64,000 bases of DNA, taken from contig BROG01000071.1 in assembly GCA_030159075.1 (NCBI GenBank), positions 1,553,001 through 1,617,000 on the forward strand, read 5' to 3'. The DNA comes from Atrina japonica. Taxonomy: Eukaryota > Mollusca > Bivalvia > Pterioida > Pinnidae. The notes under the pieces are model-generated. The model did no database searches, was not told the DNA's origin, and saw nothing but the letters and a program-made list of their open reading frames with translations. The translations under genes and the position numbers were made by a program. The first letter of the stretch is position 1. Every line of letters begins with the position of its first letter. Below are positions 10,580 to 19,324 of the stretch, one piece after another.

Positions 10580-10628
10580 AGTTTAGATTACTTTTCTAAT
10601 GAGTTGGGTGGCCCTGAAAAGGGCCGTT
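10580..10628 (-). terminator. Histone-type 3' stem-loop, unit C
   Basis: On the minus strand taacggcccttttcagggcc with stem-loop at 10625-10610 and the 3' flank ACCCAAC, which fits the histone consensus. The downstream purine-rich element (gaaaagtaatc) is weaker than in the other units. The stop of unit C at 10631-10633 is only a few bases upstream. Confidence 0.82.
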
Positions 10629-10630
10629 AG

Positions 10631-11000
10631 TTAGGTTACTAATATTGACAGTAAACATCTTCTCTTTTTCAGAGGTAAACGGCGTTCTGCTTCCAGTAGA
10701 TCATCTGTCTTTCTCTTGATCGTCATGATGATCGGTATCTGTTGTTGACGAAAACTAGCTCTAATCTGTTTTCTAGTAGAAACATACTGAGCTGACAAAT
10801 ACTCTAAGCCCTGTCGGTACTGCCTATCGAAATTAATCTCTGACTTTCTGCGAGGTTTGCTGATGTTTCAATTGCCTCCATCTCAGATTCAGTTTTGTCA
10901 GTAGACTCTGATAGTAACGATTACACTTCATGGTACGCCACTTGGTCTTCTGTTGTAACAGAATAATTTTGTAAATAGCTTCTGTATAGATGCTCTCCAT
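10631..11000 (-). pseudogene. Small basic protein of unit C, frameshifted
   Basis: ATG at 11000-10998 opens a frame of 55 codons that ends near 10833. A second frame is open across the end of that frame and runs to the stop at 10631. The 370-bp length is one base off a multiple of three, consistent with a single indel near 10840-10860. Undamaged, it would be about 120 residues, within the size range of core histones, and rich in K, R and Q, with LPLKKRRC near the C-terminus, similar to LPFKKRFC in unit B. No histone fold or other domain is recognised. It shares a divergent promoter with unit D. Confidence 0.6.
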
Positions 11001-11119
11001 TTTGGTTTTTGTTTTTCACTAAGCGATGTTCAACAAGAAGGAGAAGAAGAAACGCTCACGCGACGTGTGACGTCACACCCTGCCGAGTATGTCTCAGAGT
11101 CTATAGTCATTGTTTGATC
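11001..11119. promoter_or_regulatory. Divergent promoter between units C and D with CRE palindrome
   Basis: The 119-bp interval separates two ATGs pointing away from each other. It contains the perfect palindrome tgtgacgtcaca at 11066-11077 (CRE/ATF type) and a gaaggagaagaagaaacg purine tract near 11036-11053. No strong TATA box is seen on either side. Confidence 0.5.
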
Positions 11120-11353
11120 ATGGCTGACTGTGTAACCATGTGGGGCGAAGTACAAGACAAAGAAGAATGGCTTATATGTGCCGATACAGTGGGAAGAAAG
11201 GTGGGCTGGTTATCGAATATCGACGAATGGATTGAGCTCGTGAAGCTTGAAAAAAGAAAAAAGAGAAAGACGGCAGAGAAAACGGACAAAATGCTTTTTA
11301 TGCCATGGCCTATAAAGCCTAAAACACCAACGGCCCTTTTCAGGGCCACCTAA
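11120..11353 (+). CDS. Small protein of unit D, ORF runs through its stem-loop
   Basis: A 77-residue frame from ATG 11120. It has a W-rich N-terminal half (motifs MWGEVQDKEEWL and NIDEWIELV) and a basic segment KLEKRKKRKT. The last codons lie inside the histone-type stem-loop at 11332-11347 and the TAA directly follows the ACC flank. In histone mRNAs the stop precedes the stem-loop, so the true stop may have been lost or a late frameshift may exist. No family recognised. A nuclear role is inferred only from the basic stretch and the company it keeps. Confidence 0.5.
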   Translation: MADCVTMWGEVQDKEEWLICADTVGRKVGWLSNIDEWIELVKLEKRKKRKTAEKTDKMLFMPWPIKPKTPTALFRAT

Positions 11354-11374
11354 CTTTTACGAAAAGAAACCTAC
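11329..11374 (+). terminator. Histone-type 3' stem-loop, unit D
   Basis: caacggcccttttcagggcc then acctaac: canonical stem-loop at 11332-11347, with the purine-rich cgaaaagaaacctac at 11360-11374, 12 bases downstream. This is the closest match to the metazoan consensus of the five. Confidence 0.88.
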
Positions 11375-12128
11375 GACTGATTAGAGCAGTAATAAAACAT
11401 AGATCCTTTTGTATACCCTTATTCTGTATCTCTTTCTCTGTGTATCTCTTCTACTCTGAGTGTTACACTTTTACTCTTGATCTCCTTCTGCTCATAGTTT
11501 TGTTTTTACATTACTCCTTTATGTCTACCTTGTAGATACTAGAGCAAAACTCTAAGTGTACTCTTAGTGTACACCTTATACCCAGTAGGTTTAAACTCTA
11601 AGTGTACTCTAAACGTATACACCTTTTAGTCATAAATACACAAACACCAGATTCAATTTTAATAAGTTTAATGCCCCGCTAAAAACTTTTTAGATAGTCG
11701 ACAGAGGATTAGGGCCGTCCCTCTGTGACTATGTACAATACATAAGCATGAACTATGAGAACATTAACTATCAGAACATTAATTATGAGAATACTGATTC
11801 ACTTTCTGTGACTATGTACAATACATAAGCATGAACTATGAGAACATTAACTATGAGAACATTAACTTTGAGAACACTGATTCACTTTCTGTGACTATGT
11901 ACAATACATAAGAATGAACTATGAGAACATTAACTTTGAAAACATTAACTTCATGTTAAAAACGTTCATCACAAAAACTTTGAGTCACTTTGTCTCACTA
12001 CTACGGTTGATCTTGCCCATACAGCACGGAGCAAAAGAACGTTAGCTTTTGTCCTAGATCGGTCGGTTCGGATTCCTTGACGCTGTGACACTAAACGTAT
12101 TTACACGATAAACAATTCCAAAAAACAA
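11375..12128. other. Non-coding spacer with repeats between unit D and the minus-strand block
   Basis: No gene seen. It contains the imperfect duplicate ctctaagtgtactct near 11548 and 11595, and the 83-bp array described separately. Transcripts from unit D and from the zinc-knuckle gene converge on this spacer. Confidence 0.5.
11723..11955 (+). repeat. 83-bp tandem repeat, nearly three units
   Basis: Units begin ctgtgactatgtacaatac at 11723, 11806 and 11889, giving an exact 83-bp period; each contains shorter sub-repeats of tatgagaacattaac. The third unit is truncated. Confidence 0.93.
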
Positions 12129-12709
12129 TCACTGCTGTTCGGTTTCCACTTTCCCTTTCTTGGTGGCTTTGCCTCCCTTCTTGAGCATCAAGTTGAGTTT
12201 ACGTTTGGCCCCTGTTGAAGTCTGTTCGGGACATTCATAAGCCCAATGACCTGACTGATGACATTTATAACACTGGTCCGATTGACGAGATCGATTTTCT
12301 ACTTTGTTCTCAGGCTCTACTTTTTGTTGCTGTTGTTGCTGTTGTTGTTGCCGACTCGTTATTCTTAGGACATCTAGGAGACCAATGTCCAATTTCACCA
12401 CAAATGAAACAAGGATGAGTCTGGGGCGTAGGCTTATATTCGTACCCCACATACGATGTTCTGACTCCTGGCTGTACTTTATCCTTCAATTCTGTCAGAG
12501 TAGTTGTAATAGTCGTGAGTTCTTCCCTCATTTTCTGTAATGTGGATAGCAAGGCATCACGTAACATTCCTGGGTCGCATCATTTTCTTGTTTTTCTTGC
12601 AACTGGTCTAACGTTTGAGAACTTCATCAAACTCATCGGCCCCTTCTATGTAAGGTTTAATATTAGGTGAATAATTTGGGTACGTCTGTGACAAGCCTGG
12701 ATAACTCAT
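12129..12709 (-). pseudogene. Zinc-knuckle (double CCHC) protein, frameshifted
   Basis: Starts at ATG 12709-12707, about 45 bases after a TATAAAG box at 12762-12756. The N-terminal part and a predicted coiled coil lie in different frames. Two CX2CX4HX4C knuckles follow: CFICGEIGHWSPRC and CYKCHQSGHWAYEC, separated by a Q-rich CAA/CAG run where another frame change occurs. The C-terminus is Lys-rich (KKGGKATKKGKVE). At least two or three indels break the gene. CCHC knuckles bind single-stranded nucleic acid; in this setting a nucleocapsid-like or replication-accessory role is possible but inferred. No capsid domain of a retroelement is seen beside it. Confidence 0.7.
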
Positions 12710-12755
12710 GTTGATGACTGATTCAAATGATGTTTGGTCACTGCACTTCACTTTA

Positions 12756-12762
12756 CTTTATA
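12756..12762 (-). promoter_or_regulatory. TATA box of the zinc-knuckle gene
   Basis: TATAAAG on the minus strand, about 47 bases before the ATG at 12709. Confidence 0.6.
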
Positions 12763-12860
12763 GCCGTTCTTCTTCTTCTTAATCTATTTTTAGACTCGTT
12801 CCCGTCAGTCACTTGGATGTTTCCAGAAGGGAGGCTCCACACAGGGTTTTTTGTTTTTGT

Positions 12861-13406
12861 TTATATCAGCAATTGACTGAAAGCACAATCTTTAGACCAA
12901 CGTCGATGTTCTGTAAAAGCATTATCGCTCCATTCCCAATCTTTTAAACCGATGCCACAAGAAAAACACTGAACGTGGTCACTGTTCCCTAAATACACAA
13001 ATCCTGCTCTGGCTAATTCTGTCTGTTTAGGTCCCGGTAGATATTTGGGCCAATGATCTTTAAACGTCAGGTACCTGGATTCATACGTACAAAAATTAGG
13101 CAAGGCTAAAGGTATTCTTAATTCCTGATGAAACGATAACCCTCTGTCGGTAGCAGGTCTTAGTTTAAAAGTGGTCACACCTTGTCTCCTTTCGGAAGGT
13201 GGAGTCCTTGTCACTTCTATCAGATTGACTCTCGGTACGCTATCCACTTCAACCCGATGAGCTCGTGGTACACTATCTACTTCTACTCGATGAATTCGTG
13301 GTACACTATCCATCATGTCTCGGTTCGTGGGAGCACTATCCGTGACGGTCTGACTAGCATCCATCGTCGATGAAAATAAAGTTTCCATACTTGATGTTCT
13401 TTCCAT
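12861..13406 (-). CDS. Single-BIR IAP-like protein captured by the element
   Basis: The C-terminal 75 residues form a complete BIR domain: CFSCGIGLKDWEW supplies the first two zinc cysteines, followed at the standard CX2CX16HX6C spacing by H and C. The N-terminal half is low complexity with three copies of DSVPR(x)HRVEV-like repeats. No RING domain follows. BIR proteins bind caspases or IAP antagonists and restrain apoptosis; single-BIR genes are also known in mollusc herpesviruses (family knowledge). The frame extends upstream to 13445, but a TATAAAAA box at 13457-13450 places transcription start near 13425, so the ATG at 13406 is the better start. The gene is unbroken, unlike most of its neighbours. 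Confidence 0.8.
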   Translation of the reverse strand: MERTSSMETLFSSTMDASQTVTDSAPTNRDMMDSVPRIHRVEVDSVPRAHRVEVDSVPRVNLIEVTRTPPSERRQGVTTFKLRPATDRGLSFHQELRIPLALPNFCTYESRYLTFKDHWPKYLPGPKQTELARAGFVYLGNSDHVQCFSCGIGLKDWEWSDNAFTEHRRWSKDCAFSQLLI

Positions 13407-13449
13407 CGTGTCTGAGAGTGAATGGTCCCTGATGTGCATTCTCACTTCC

Positions 13450-13457
13450 TTTTTATA
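13450..13457 (-). promoter_or_regulatory. TATA box of the BIR gene
   Basis: TATAAAAA on the minus strand in ccttataaaaaggaag. Its position argues against the first in-frame ATG (13445) and for the one at 13406. Confidence 0.65.
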
Positions 13458-13495
13458 AGGTCCATAAAATCTATTTTTAGATCAGAGCTAAAAAA

Positions 13496-14077
13496 TCATA
13501 TTTTTCTACGTTTTTTGTCCTGAAACACAAATTGTATCATCGGTACGTCTACATGATGACCAAAAGGATCCCATGCTACTGGTCGTTGTTCTTTATGCAC
13601 ATGATACATCATACCTGCTCGATTGCCATTATTATCATTTAATTGTAAATGAAAAGTGTCACCGTACATGGGAGACTGACGACAATCGCTTAACCATTGT
13701 CGTAGAAACATTAAAATATCATGAGGTATTTCTTCCTGTTCTACTTTTCGTGGTCGTCCCCTTTTCACTCCTTCCCTCTGCCCCTTTTCTTCTTCTTCTC
13801 TTTGTTCTTTTGTTCTCTCTACGGATACTATGCGTGGACGTCCCCTCTTTCTTTTCATTCTCTGTTCTTTTCCTTCATCTCTCTGTCCTTCTGACTTTTT
13901 CTCTCCTTCTATCTTTTCCTGTCCTTCCATCGTTTCCCCTACTCTTTCTCTCTGTTTCTCTTCTCTCTGTTTCTCTTCTTCTTCTCTCTGTTTCTCCCCT
14001 TTCCACCCCTTTCGTCTTTTCATATCTTCTTTTCTCGCGTCTTTAGTCATGTCATTTTCTCTTTTCGTTGGATTCAT
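13496..14077 (-). CDS. Charged protein with two AT-hooks
   Basis: The frame opens at 14164, but a plausible start is MNPTKREN at 14077. About 193 residues from there. The middle is an extreme E/K/R/Q-rich region, mostly REEEKQRE-type repeats, likely helical. Two AT-hook cores occur: KRKRGRPR and VKRGRPRK. The C-terminal 70 residues are a conventional globular-looking sequence (LMFLRQWLSDCRQSP, then DPFGHHVDVPMIQF) without a family I recognise. AT-hooks bind the minor groove of AT-rich DNA, so chromatin or genome binding is likely. It lies directly downstream of the structural-protein candidate. The plus-strand open frames here are antisense shadows. Confidence 0.7.
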   Translation of the reverse strand: MNPTKRENDMTKDARKEDMKRRKGWKGEKQREEEEKQREEKQRERVGETMEGQEKIEGEKKSEGQRDEGKEQRMKRKRGRPRIVSVERTKEQREEEEKGQREGVKRGRPRKVEQEEIPHDILMFLRQWLSDCRQSPMYGDTFHLQLNDNNGNRAGMMYHVHKEQRPVAWDPFGHHVDVPMIQFVFQDKKRRKI

Positions 14078-14148
14078 ATTGATAAATAATACAAGATGTG
14101 AACACGATGACTCTCGGTCATCAACTGACCCAAGTCCTGTGTTGCACT

Positions 14149-15187
14149 TCATTTTAAATGACACGACGAAAATGAAGTTTTGGCAATCACTTTGCCTCCT
14201 AGAAAATGAATTTTACGTCCCATGTCATCTCTCAATTGTATTTCAATGGTATCAAAATACTTTTTATTTAAACCCACATAATTGTAATGAAAAGGTTCCC
14301 AATGTTGATGATTGAGCGATTGACCCGTTTGAAAAGGGACCACACGTAATAACGGTAACGATTGTGAACCTACAATTTGACTTTCGGCAATGTTACTGTA
14401 GACATAGATACCACTCATACCAATATTTAAATCGGGTGGATACTTTGGCATGTGTGTAACATCGATCCATTTAGTCATCTCCTCATTCATGTCAACGGCT
14501 TCAAAGCCAAGTTTATAACCTAGTAGACTTGGAAAACGTATTAAAAAGGGAACGGAATAGATGGATCGGCCTTTAAACTCAATCATGAATCGATCTAAAG
14601 CTTCGTCATATCTGAATTTAATAGTATTTTTATGAGAGAGATCTTCGATCCCATCAATGACATATTGAAAGGCTCTAGAAAAACCAACTTTCATCTCTTC
14701 TATTAAAGCAGCAGGAGACGCATAAAGCCCCGAACGAAATTTAAAGTCTCCAAATACTTCCTACAAAAGCGATCCCCGATTTCGTATCAGTTTTAGAGAT
14801 GACATGATCAAATTGGGGATCATCTAACGAGACGTGTTTCTTTATCAATTCTACAGTAAAACGTTCATGTTGGCGATATTTCATTTCCTTTTTCTTAGGA
14901 TACGTAGAGGGGTCCTGGGGATATTTAGGTGTCACGACGGATTCCAAAGGAACGTAAAGGGGAACCAGGACATCTATGTAATTCTCATCGGATGTTATCG
15001 ATTCTATTAAGTTGGGGAAGATCAATTCACTCAACGCTACTTCCCACTCACTATCCATCATACTTAAAGCTTGAGGTAAATGAGTTTTGAATTCTGTTAA
15101 GGTATTATCGGGAAAGACTTTTAAACTAGCATCGCTAGGTAAAGTCATGTAAAAACTACCATGATCTTTAGAATCGAGAGTCGCCAT
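14149..15187 (-). pseudogene. Penton-like/minor structural protein candidate, frameshifted
   Basis: ATG at 15187 begins a frame with FYMTLPSDASLKVFPDNT and EWEVALSELIFPN, followed after a frame change near 14700-14745 by a second frame containing MSGIYVYSNIAESQIVG, LPLLRVVPF and FDTIEIQLRDDMGRKIHF, ending at 14149. Together about 345 codons. I recognise this as a family that recurs beside family B polymerases in invertebrate genomes. A virion role, perhaps a jelly-roll penton or fibre, is inferred and not established. A TATAAAAC box lies at 15252-15245. At least one frameshift separates the two halves. Confidence 0.7.
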
Positions 15188-15244
15188 GATGCGTGTACTT
15201 GAGATCCAACTGTATCAATGAACCCCTACCCTTCACTGTCTTCT

Positions 15245-15252
15245 GTTTTATA
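15245..15252 (-). promoter_or_regulatory. TATA box of the structural-protein candidate
   Basis: TATAAAAC on the minus strand about 58 bases upstream of the ATG at 15187; it lies just past the polymerase poly(A) signals. Confidence 0.6.
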
Positions 15253-15287
15253 TCATCAACACCAACACCAAAGTCAAGTTTCATACA

Positions 15288-15314
15288 TTTTATTACTCAA
15301 AAAACTTTATTCAA
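15288..15314 (-). terminator. Poly(A) signals at the polymerase 3' end
   Basis: On the minus strand the stop codon overlaps tgaataaag, and a second aataaaatg follows about 17 bases on. This gene uses conventional polyadenylation signals and has no histone-type stem-loop. Confidence 0.7.
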
Positions 15315-18300
15315 TAACCATAAGGTAAAGTACAAAAGTTTTCAATGCGATGTCTCTTATCATACACGACACGCACTTCTTTAGTCATCGCCTGTGTTTT
15401 GACTTTATGTTGTTTCGTTCGCATGATCTTATGAGGGTACGATACCAGTACTTTCTTTTGTTGACCACGTAACAACTGTTTCAATGTATCTACGTTGACT
15501 GTAGAAGTGGTACGACTATCAAAAGTGATTCCTTTGACTTTACACACCGTTTTGTCCTGACGAGTCTTGTACGCATAATTTTTAGGACCTCCCGAGACAA
15601 AGGATAAGATAGAATCGCCATCTAATTCGTCTGTCCATCCTCCTAAACTGTTTATGATAGTAGGATTCCACTGCTTTGGATCGTGTTGATAAATGATACT
15701 GTCTGTATCAAAAATATAATACACGTTCTCCCAAACCTTCTAGGGTGGCATAGAGATGTAACCGTGCTAAAGACGTCGTAAAGGCCGCTAACACTACATT
15801 GCTAAAACCATTGGGTTCATCAAAGTCATCCTTTGGTTTTGAATTCACCAGCATCATGTCAAGCTCATCATGGCCTTCGTCATTTGGAATCAGTTCTAAA
15901 TGTAATATCTCACGAGTATCATCTTGAAGTAACTGTTGTAATGCTTCGTAACTTTCCACATACTGTGTCTGAGGTAAATTAGTCCGTTGAGCAAATTTAC
16001 CCCACAAACAGTTCAGAAACAGTTTAGCAATGGTCCGTAAGATAGGATTCTTTTCTACATCTTCTTCTCGTATGATCAGTTGTTCTCTCGTTTCAATCTC
16101 TTTGAGGTACTGACGACGATCTTCTACTGTTTGACAGGAAGCAGGAAAACCACTAGCTTGTTGCTTAATCTGGAGAAACTGATCAATATAGCTACGAAAT
16201 AAAGTATTGGACTGATCAGGGAAATGCCATACTTCAAAGATACGATCGAGCACATAACCTTTTTCTATAGCTTTATTCAATTCACACGTCGTCCATGTAC
16301 CTAACAAACGTCGCTCTTGATCCGTATGAGAGCATCGATAACTCATACCCAACTCCTGTTCGATTCCTTGTTGAGCACAAGTACGACATAAAGGAAAAAG
16401 TAGCTTTCCTCCTGCAAACCGATAAGGTAACACGGGGTGAAACAGATGACGAGGAGGAATAACTCGACATTGTACCAGTCCAAAATATTGATCTAGACTT
16501 TTGAAATCATGTGTAATCACGTCTGGGTGTCCAATGGGAAATGTCCCATGTTTCAAGACAAACGGGTACAAAGAACATACATCCACGTAACGAATGTCTC
16601 CTTCTTCACATAGCAAACGAGTGGCATTCGTTCGACCTCCAAATAAAGCATCTTTAGGAACTAACGGGTCGGGAAAATCTTCATACGTTTTATCAATGAA
16701 ATGTTGAAACTCTGGATCCGTCTTGTACCTTTGACGATAGTCATGTTCCCACAACGTTTCTACTTGATAGTGTTTGACGCAAATACTGATCTCTCTCTAA
16801 GGTCTTTTGATACACTTCTTCATACGTCAAAGAAGGATGAAACGGGTGTTGCTCTTGCTTTAAGTTGGGAAAACACAAGGGACATCCGTGCCAAAAACAG
16901 CCATGAAACTCGTAAATGGTGCGAGAGTCTTCATGATAACCATCCACACGATAAGATCCTACTTGGACTTCCCTCCCTGACGAGCATGTCTAATCGTTTG
17001 ACCAGTTTCATGTTCTTTCCAACTCAACCAGCGTAATGCTAGGGTGGAATACTGTCGTGGTGAAGGATATCCCCGCGGAGGTATGATACCAATCGTATCT
17101 TTTTTGCATATGATTGCGACGATAGGCTATATTCCCCGTACTGGCAAACGTAATCGATTCAGCAAAGGGGTCCACATCGGTTAGTTTCAAACACATGCTT
17201 TGAAAATGCATGCAAGCTTGTCGCAAAATAGTCACGTCCGATTCACAGTATTCTTCTAATTCGCATTGCAAATGAAAAATCTCACCCTTTTGAATTTGGG
17301 TCTTGATACCACGCTTCAAAATCAAGACGGACATCAGGTTTCATACCTTCTGGGTTGTAATACATAGCTGGGGGATATACTCCTATGTAATCAGCATTAG
17401 CTTCTGTATTGAACAAATGCGGAAAGTAGCCTTTCTTGAGTTCAGTCAATCCAAAAGCTTTAGGTAACGAAGCTAAAGGAAATGACAAGAAATTACACGA
17501 GTCTTTAAACCTGATGTTTCCAGCCGTCATAGACATAATCTTAGAACCGTTCATGATCACATCAGGTTTTTCACAGGCATGATGTACCAGATGATGTAAA
17601 ATAAATTGTCCATCGTACCCTTTAAAGTTATGAACAATAGCTATAGCTCCATCATGTAAAAGTTTCTCCCTTTGATGTATGTCATCATACACGGTCGTTT
17701 GAAATAACCAAGTCAAAAAATCAGTGAGTGTCGTGGGACCTCGGAATGTAATACGATGATCCGCCATGGTTTTACATTGCTCACACCAATCATCGGATGT
17801 ACACTGGGGACATACTCGATGAGCAATACATAGATTAGGTTTATGTTCTCCGGTATCCTGGGTACACTCAAAATCATAGAAAATGTAATAAGGGGGTGAA
17901 GATGATTCATTCTGAGAAGGGATCCGTTGTATAAAACAACGATGGTCTAGATCCACGATCTGTTTACAATGGCGACATTTTTTCTTCTTTTCTTGACAGC
18001 AGTGTTGTGTGAATTGTTTCTTACTCATCCATACTTGACAAGTGGGACATCGAGTCATTAGCTGACATGGAGTCTTGGTCGTATTACTACTATAAGGTTT
18101 CAAATGATTCTCGTAACACCGAGTCGATGTGAATGTCCCCTGACAATGTGTACATTCTATAGGTTTTATCGTGTTGTCGGGAACACAGGGCCAAGGTGCA
18201 AAACAACGAAAGCAGCATTGAGGGCATCGGTGATCTTCTATATGATTATAACCCACATCACAATGGTCACAATAGTAATTATATTCCAAGAGTCCAGGCA

Positions 18301-19267
18301 TAGATACGATACATTCGTAATGGTGATCATCGTATAAGACGTGAATGGGGGCCCCCGATCCTACACCACTATACAGTACATTTAATGCCAATCGTTTTGC
18401 ATTGGTATTCAGTTCGTAGATTTTCAAACGGTAGTGGGGTAACAACACAGTTTGAAAACGTTGCCATTCTTCAGGTCCACTCTCTTGCTGGGGATCACAT
18501 CCAGCTTGTTGCATTAAGGCATGAGCTTCTCGTCGTTGAAGAGTATGTCTACTTGCATCACCATAAATCAAAGTTTTCCAATAGCGTTGCCAGTTTTTGT
18601 ACTTGTCTCCATCTCCAAGTCCAGGTTTCTGACAATGAAAACGACCAACTACAATAGCACGAGCTAAACAGGTCATGTCTGTATTCTTGATTTGTATCAA
18701 ACTTTGTTTCTTGTTCAGCATGACTTTTTTATCAACAATGAGATGATATTTTCGTTTTCCACCCCCGCTACCTACAGGTTGTATGACATGGATTACTGAC
18801 AGGGTGGTAGACCCATCTTCGATTCTAAAACTTTCATTACTCTGTTGCACTTTCTCAATTTTCTCGATGAGTAGATCAGCATTCAGGTCTTTAGCATCCG
18901 TAAATTCTACCCACACTTCACTTTTTAAAGATGGATGATGTATATTGACTCTCATCTTATCCCGATCTTCACACTGTAGTTTGTTCTTAATAGAAGTCAA
19001 CATATGATCTATTACCTCTGATACCAAGTGTATGGCATCTTTAGAAAAATGTTTAAATTTGACTTGGTACACATTCGAAGCCGTTTTAAACTTACGTGAT
19101 TTACGCTCACTCAGGGTGGCTACTTCATAATAATCACTATAATCGGTGAGTTGTCTGTTTGCATTAAATCCATCACCCCGTTGGTCTCTCTGGTGAGCCT
19201 GTCTTTGACTTCTCGCCTGTTCTTGTCTTTCATTTAACAATAAATCAAAGTTCGGTAAATTAGCCAT
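15311..19267 (-). pseudogene. polB: Family B DNA polymerase (Polinton/protein-primed type), frameshifted
   Basis: About 1,300 codons from ATG 19267 to stop 15311. Order: N-terminal region, several CX2C zinc clusters (17900-18300), exonuclease motifs IFYDFECTQ, IVHNFKGYDGQFIL and YCESDVTIL, then IYEFHGCFWHGCP, motif A VDVCSLYPFVL, motif B LRTIAKLFLNCLWGKFAQR, motif C FDTDSII, and the C-terminal GGPKNYAYKT block. These fit DNA_pol_B_2-type polymerases that replicate linear elements, in some families by protein priming. All catalytic motifs are present, but the frame changes at about 17300, 17040, 16965, 16775 and 15713 (a T-run), so this copy cannot make the full protein. A TATAAATA box lies at 19332-19325. 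Confidence 0.93.
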
Positions 19268-19324
19268 TCCGTGTGTATGCTTCCGTTGTCAAATCTAAAA
19301 TGAAGTACTGTAACTGTAGACATG

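Noticed and set aside
10631..11000. Unit C as a canonical histone gene because of its size and stem-loop
   Set aside because: Neither frame shows conserved histone signatures; only the 3' end and layout are histone-like.
13573..14315. Long hydrophobic plus-strand frames opposite the AT-hook gene
   Set aside because: Antisense reading of an E/K/R-rich coding region gives L/F/S-rich frames; the minus strand has the AT-hooks and charged composition of a real protein.
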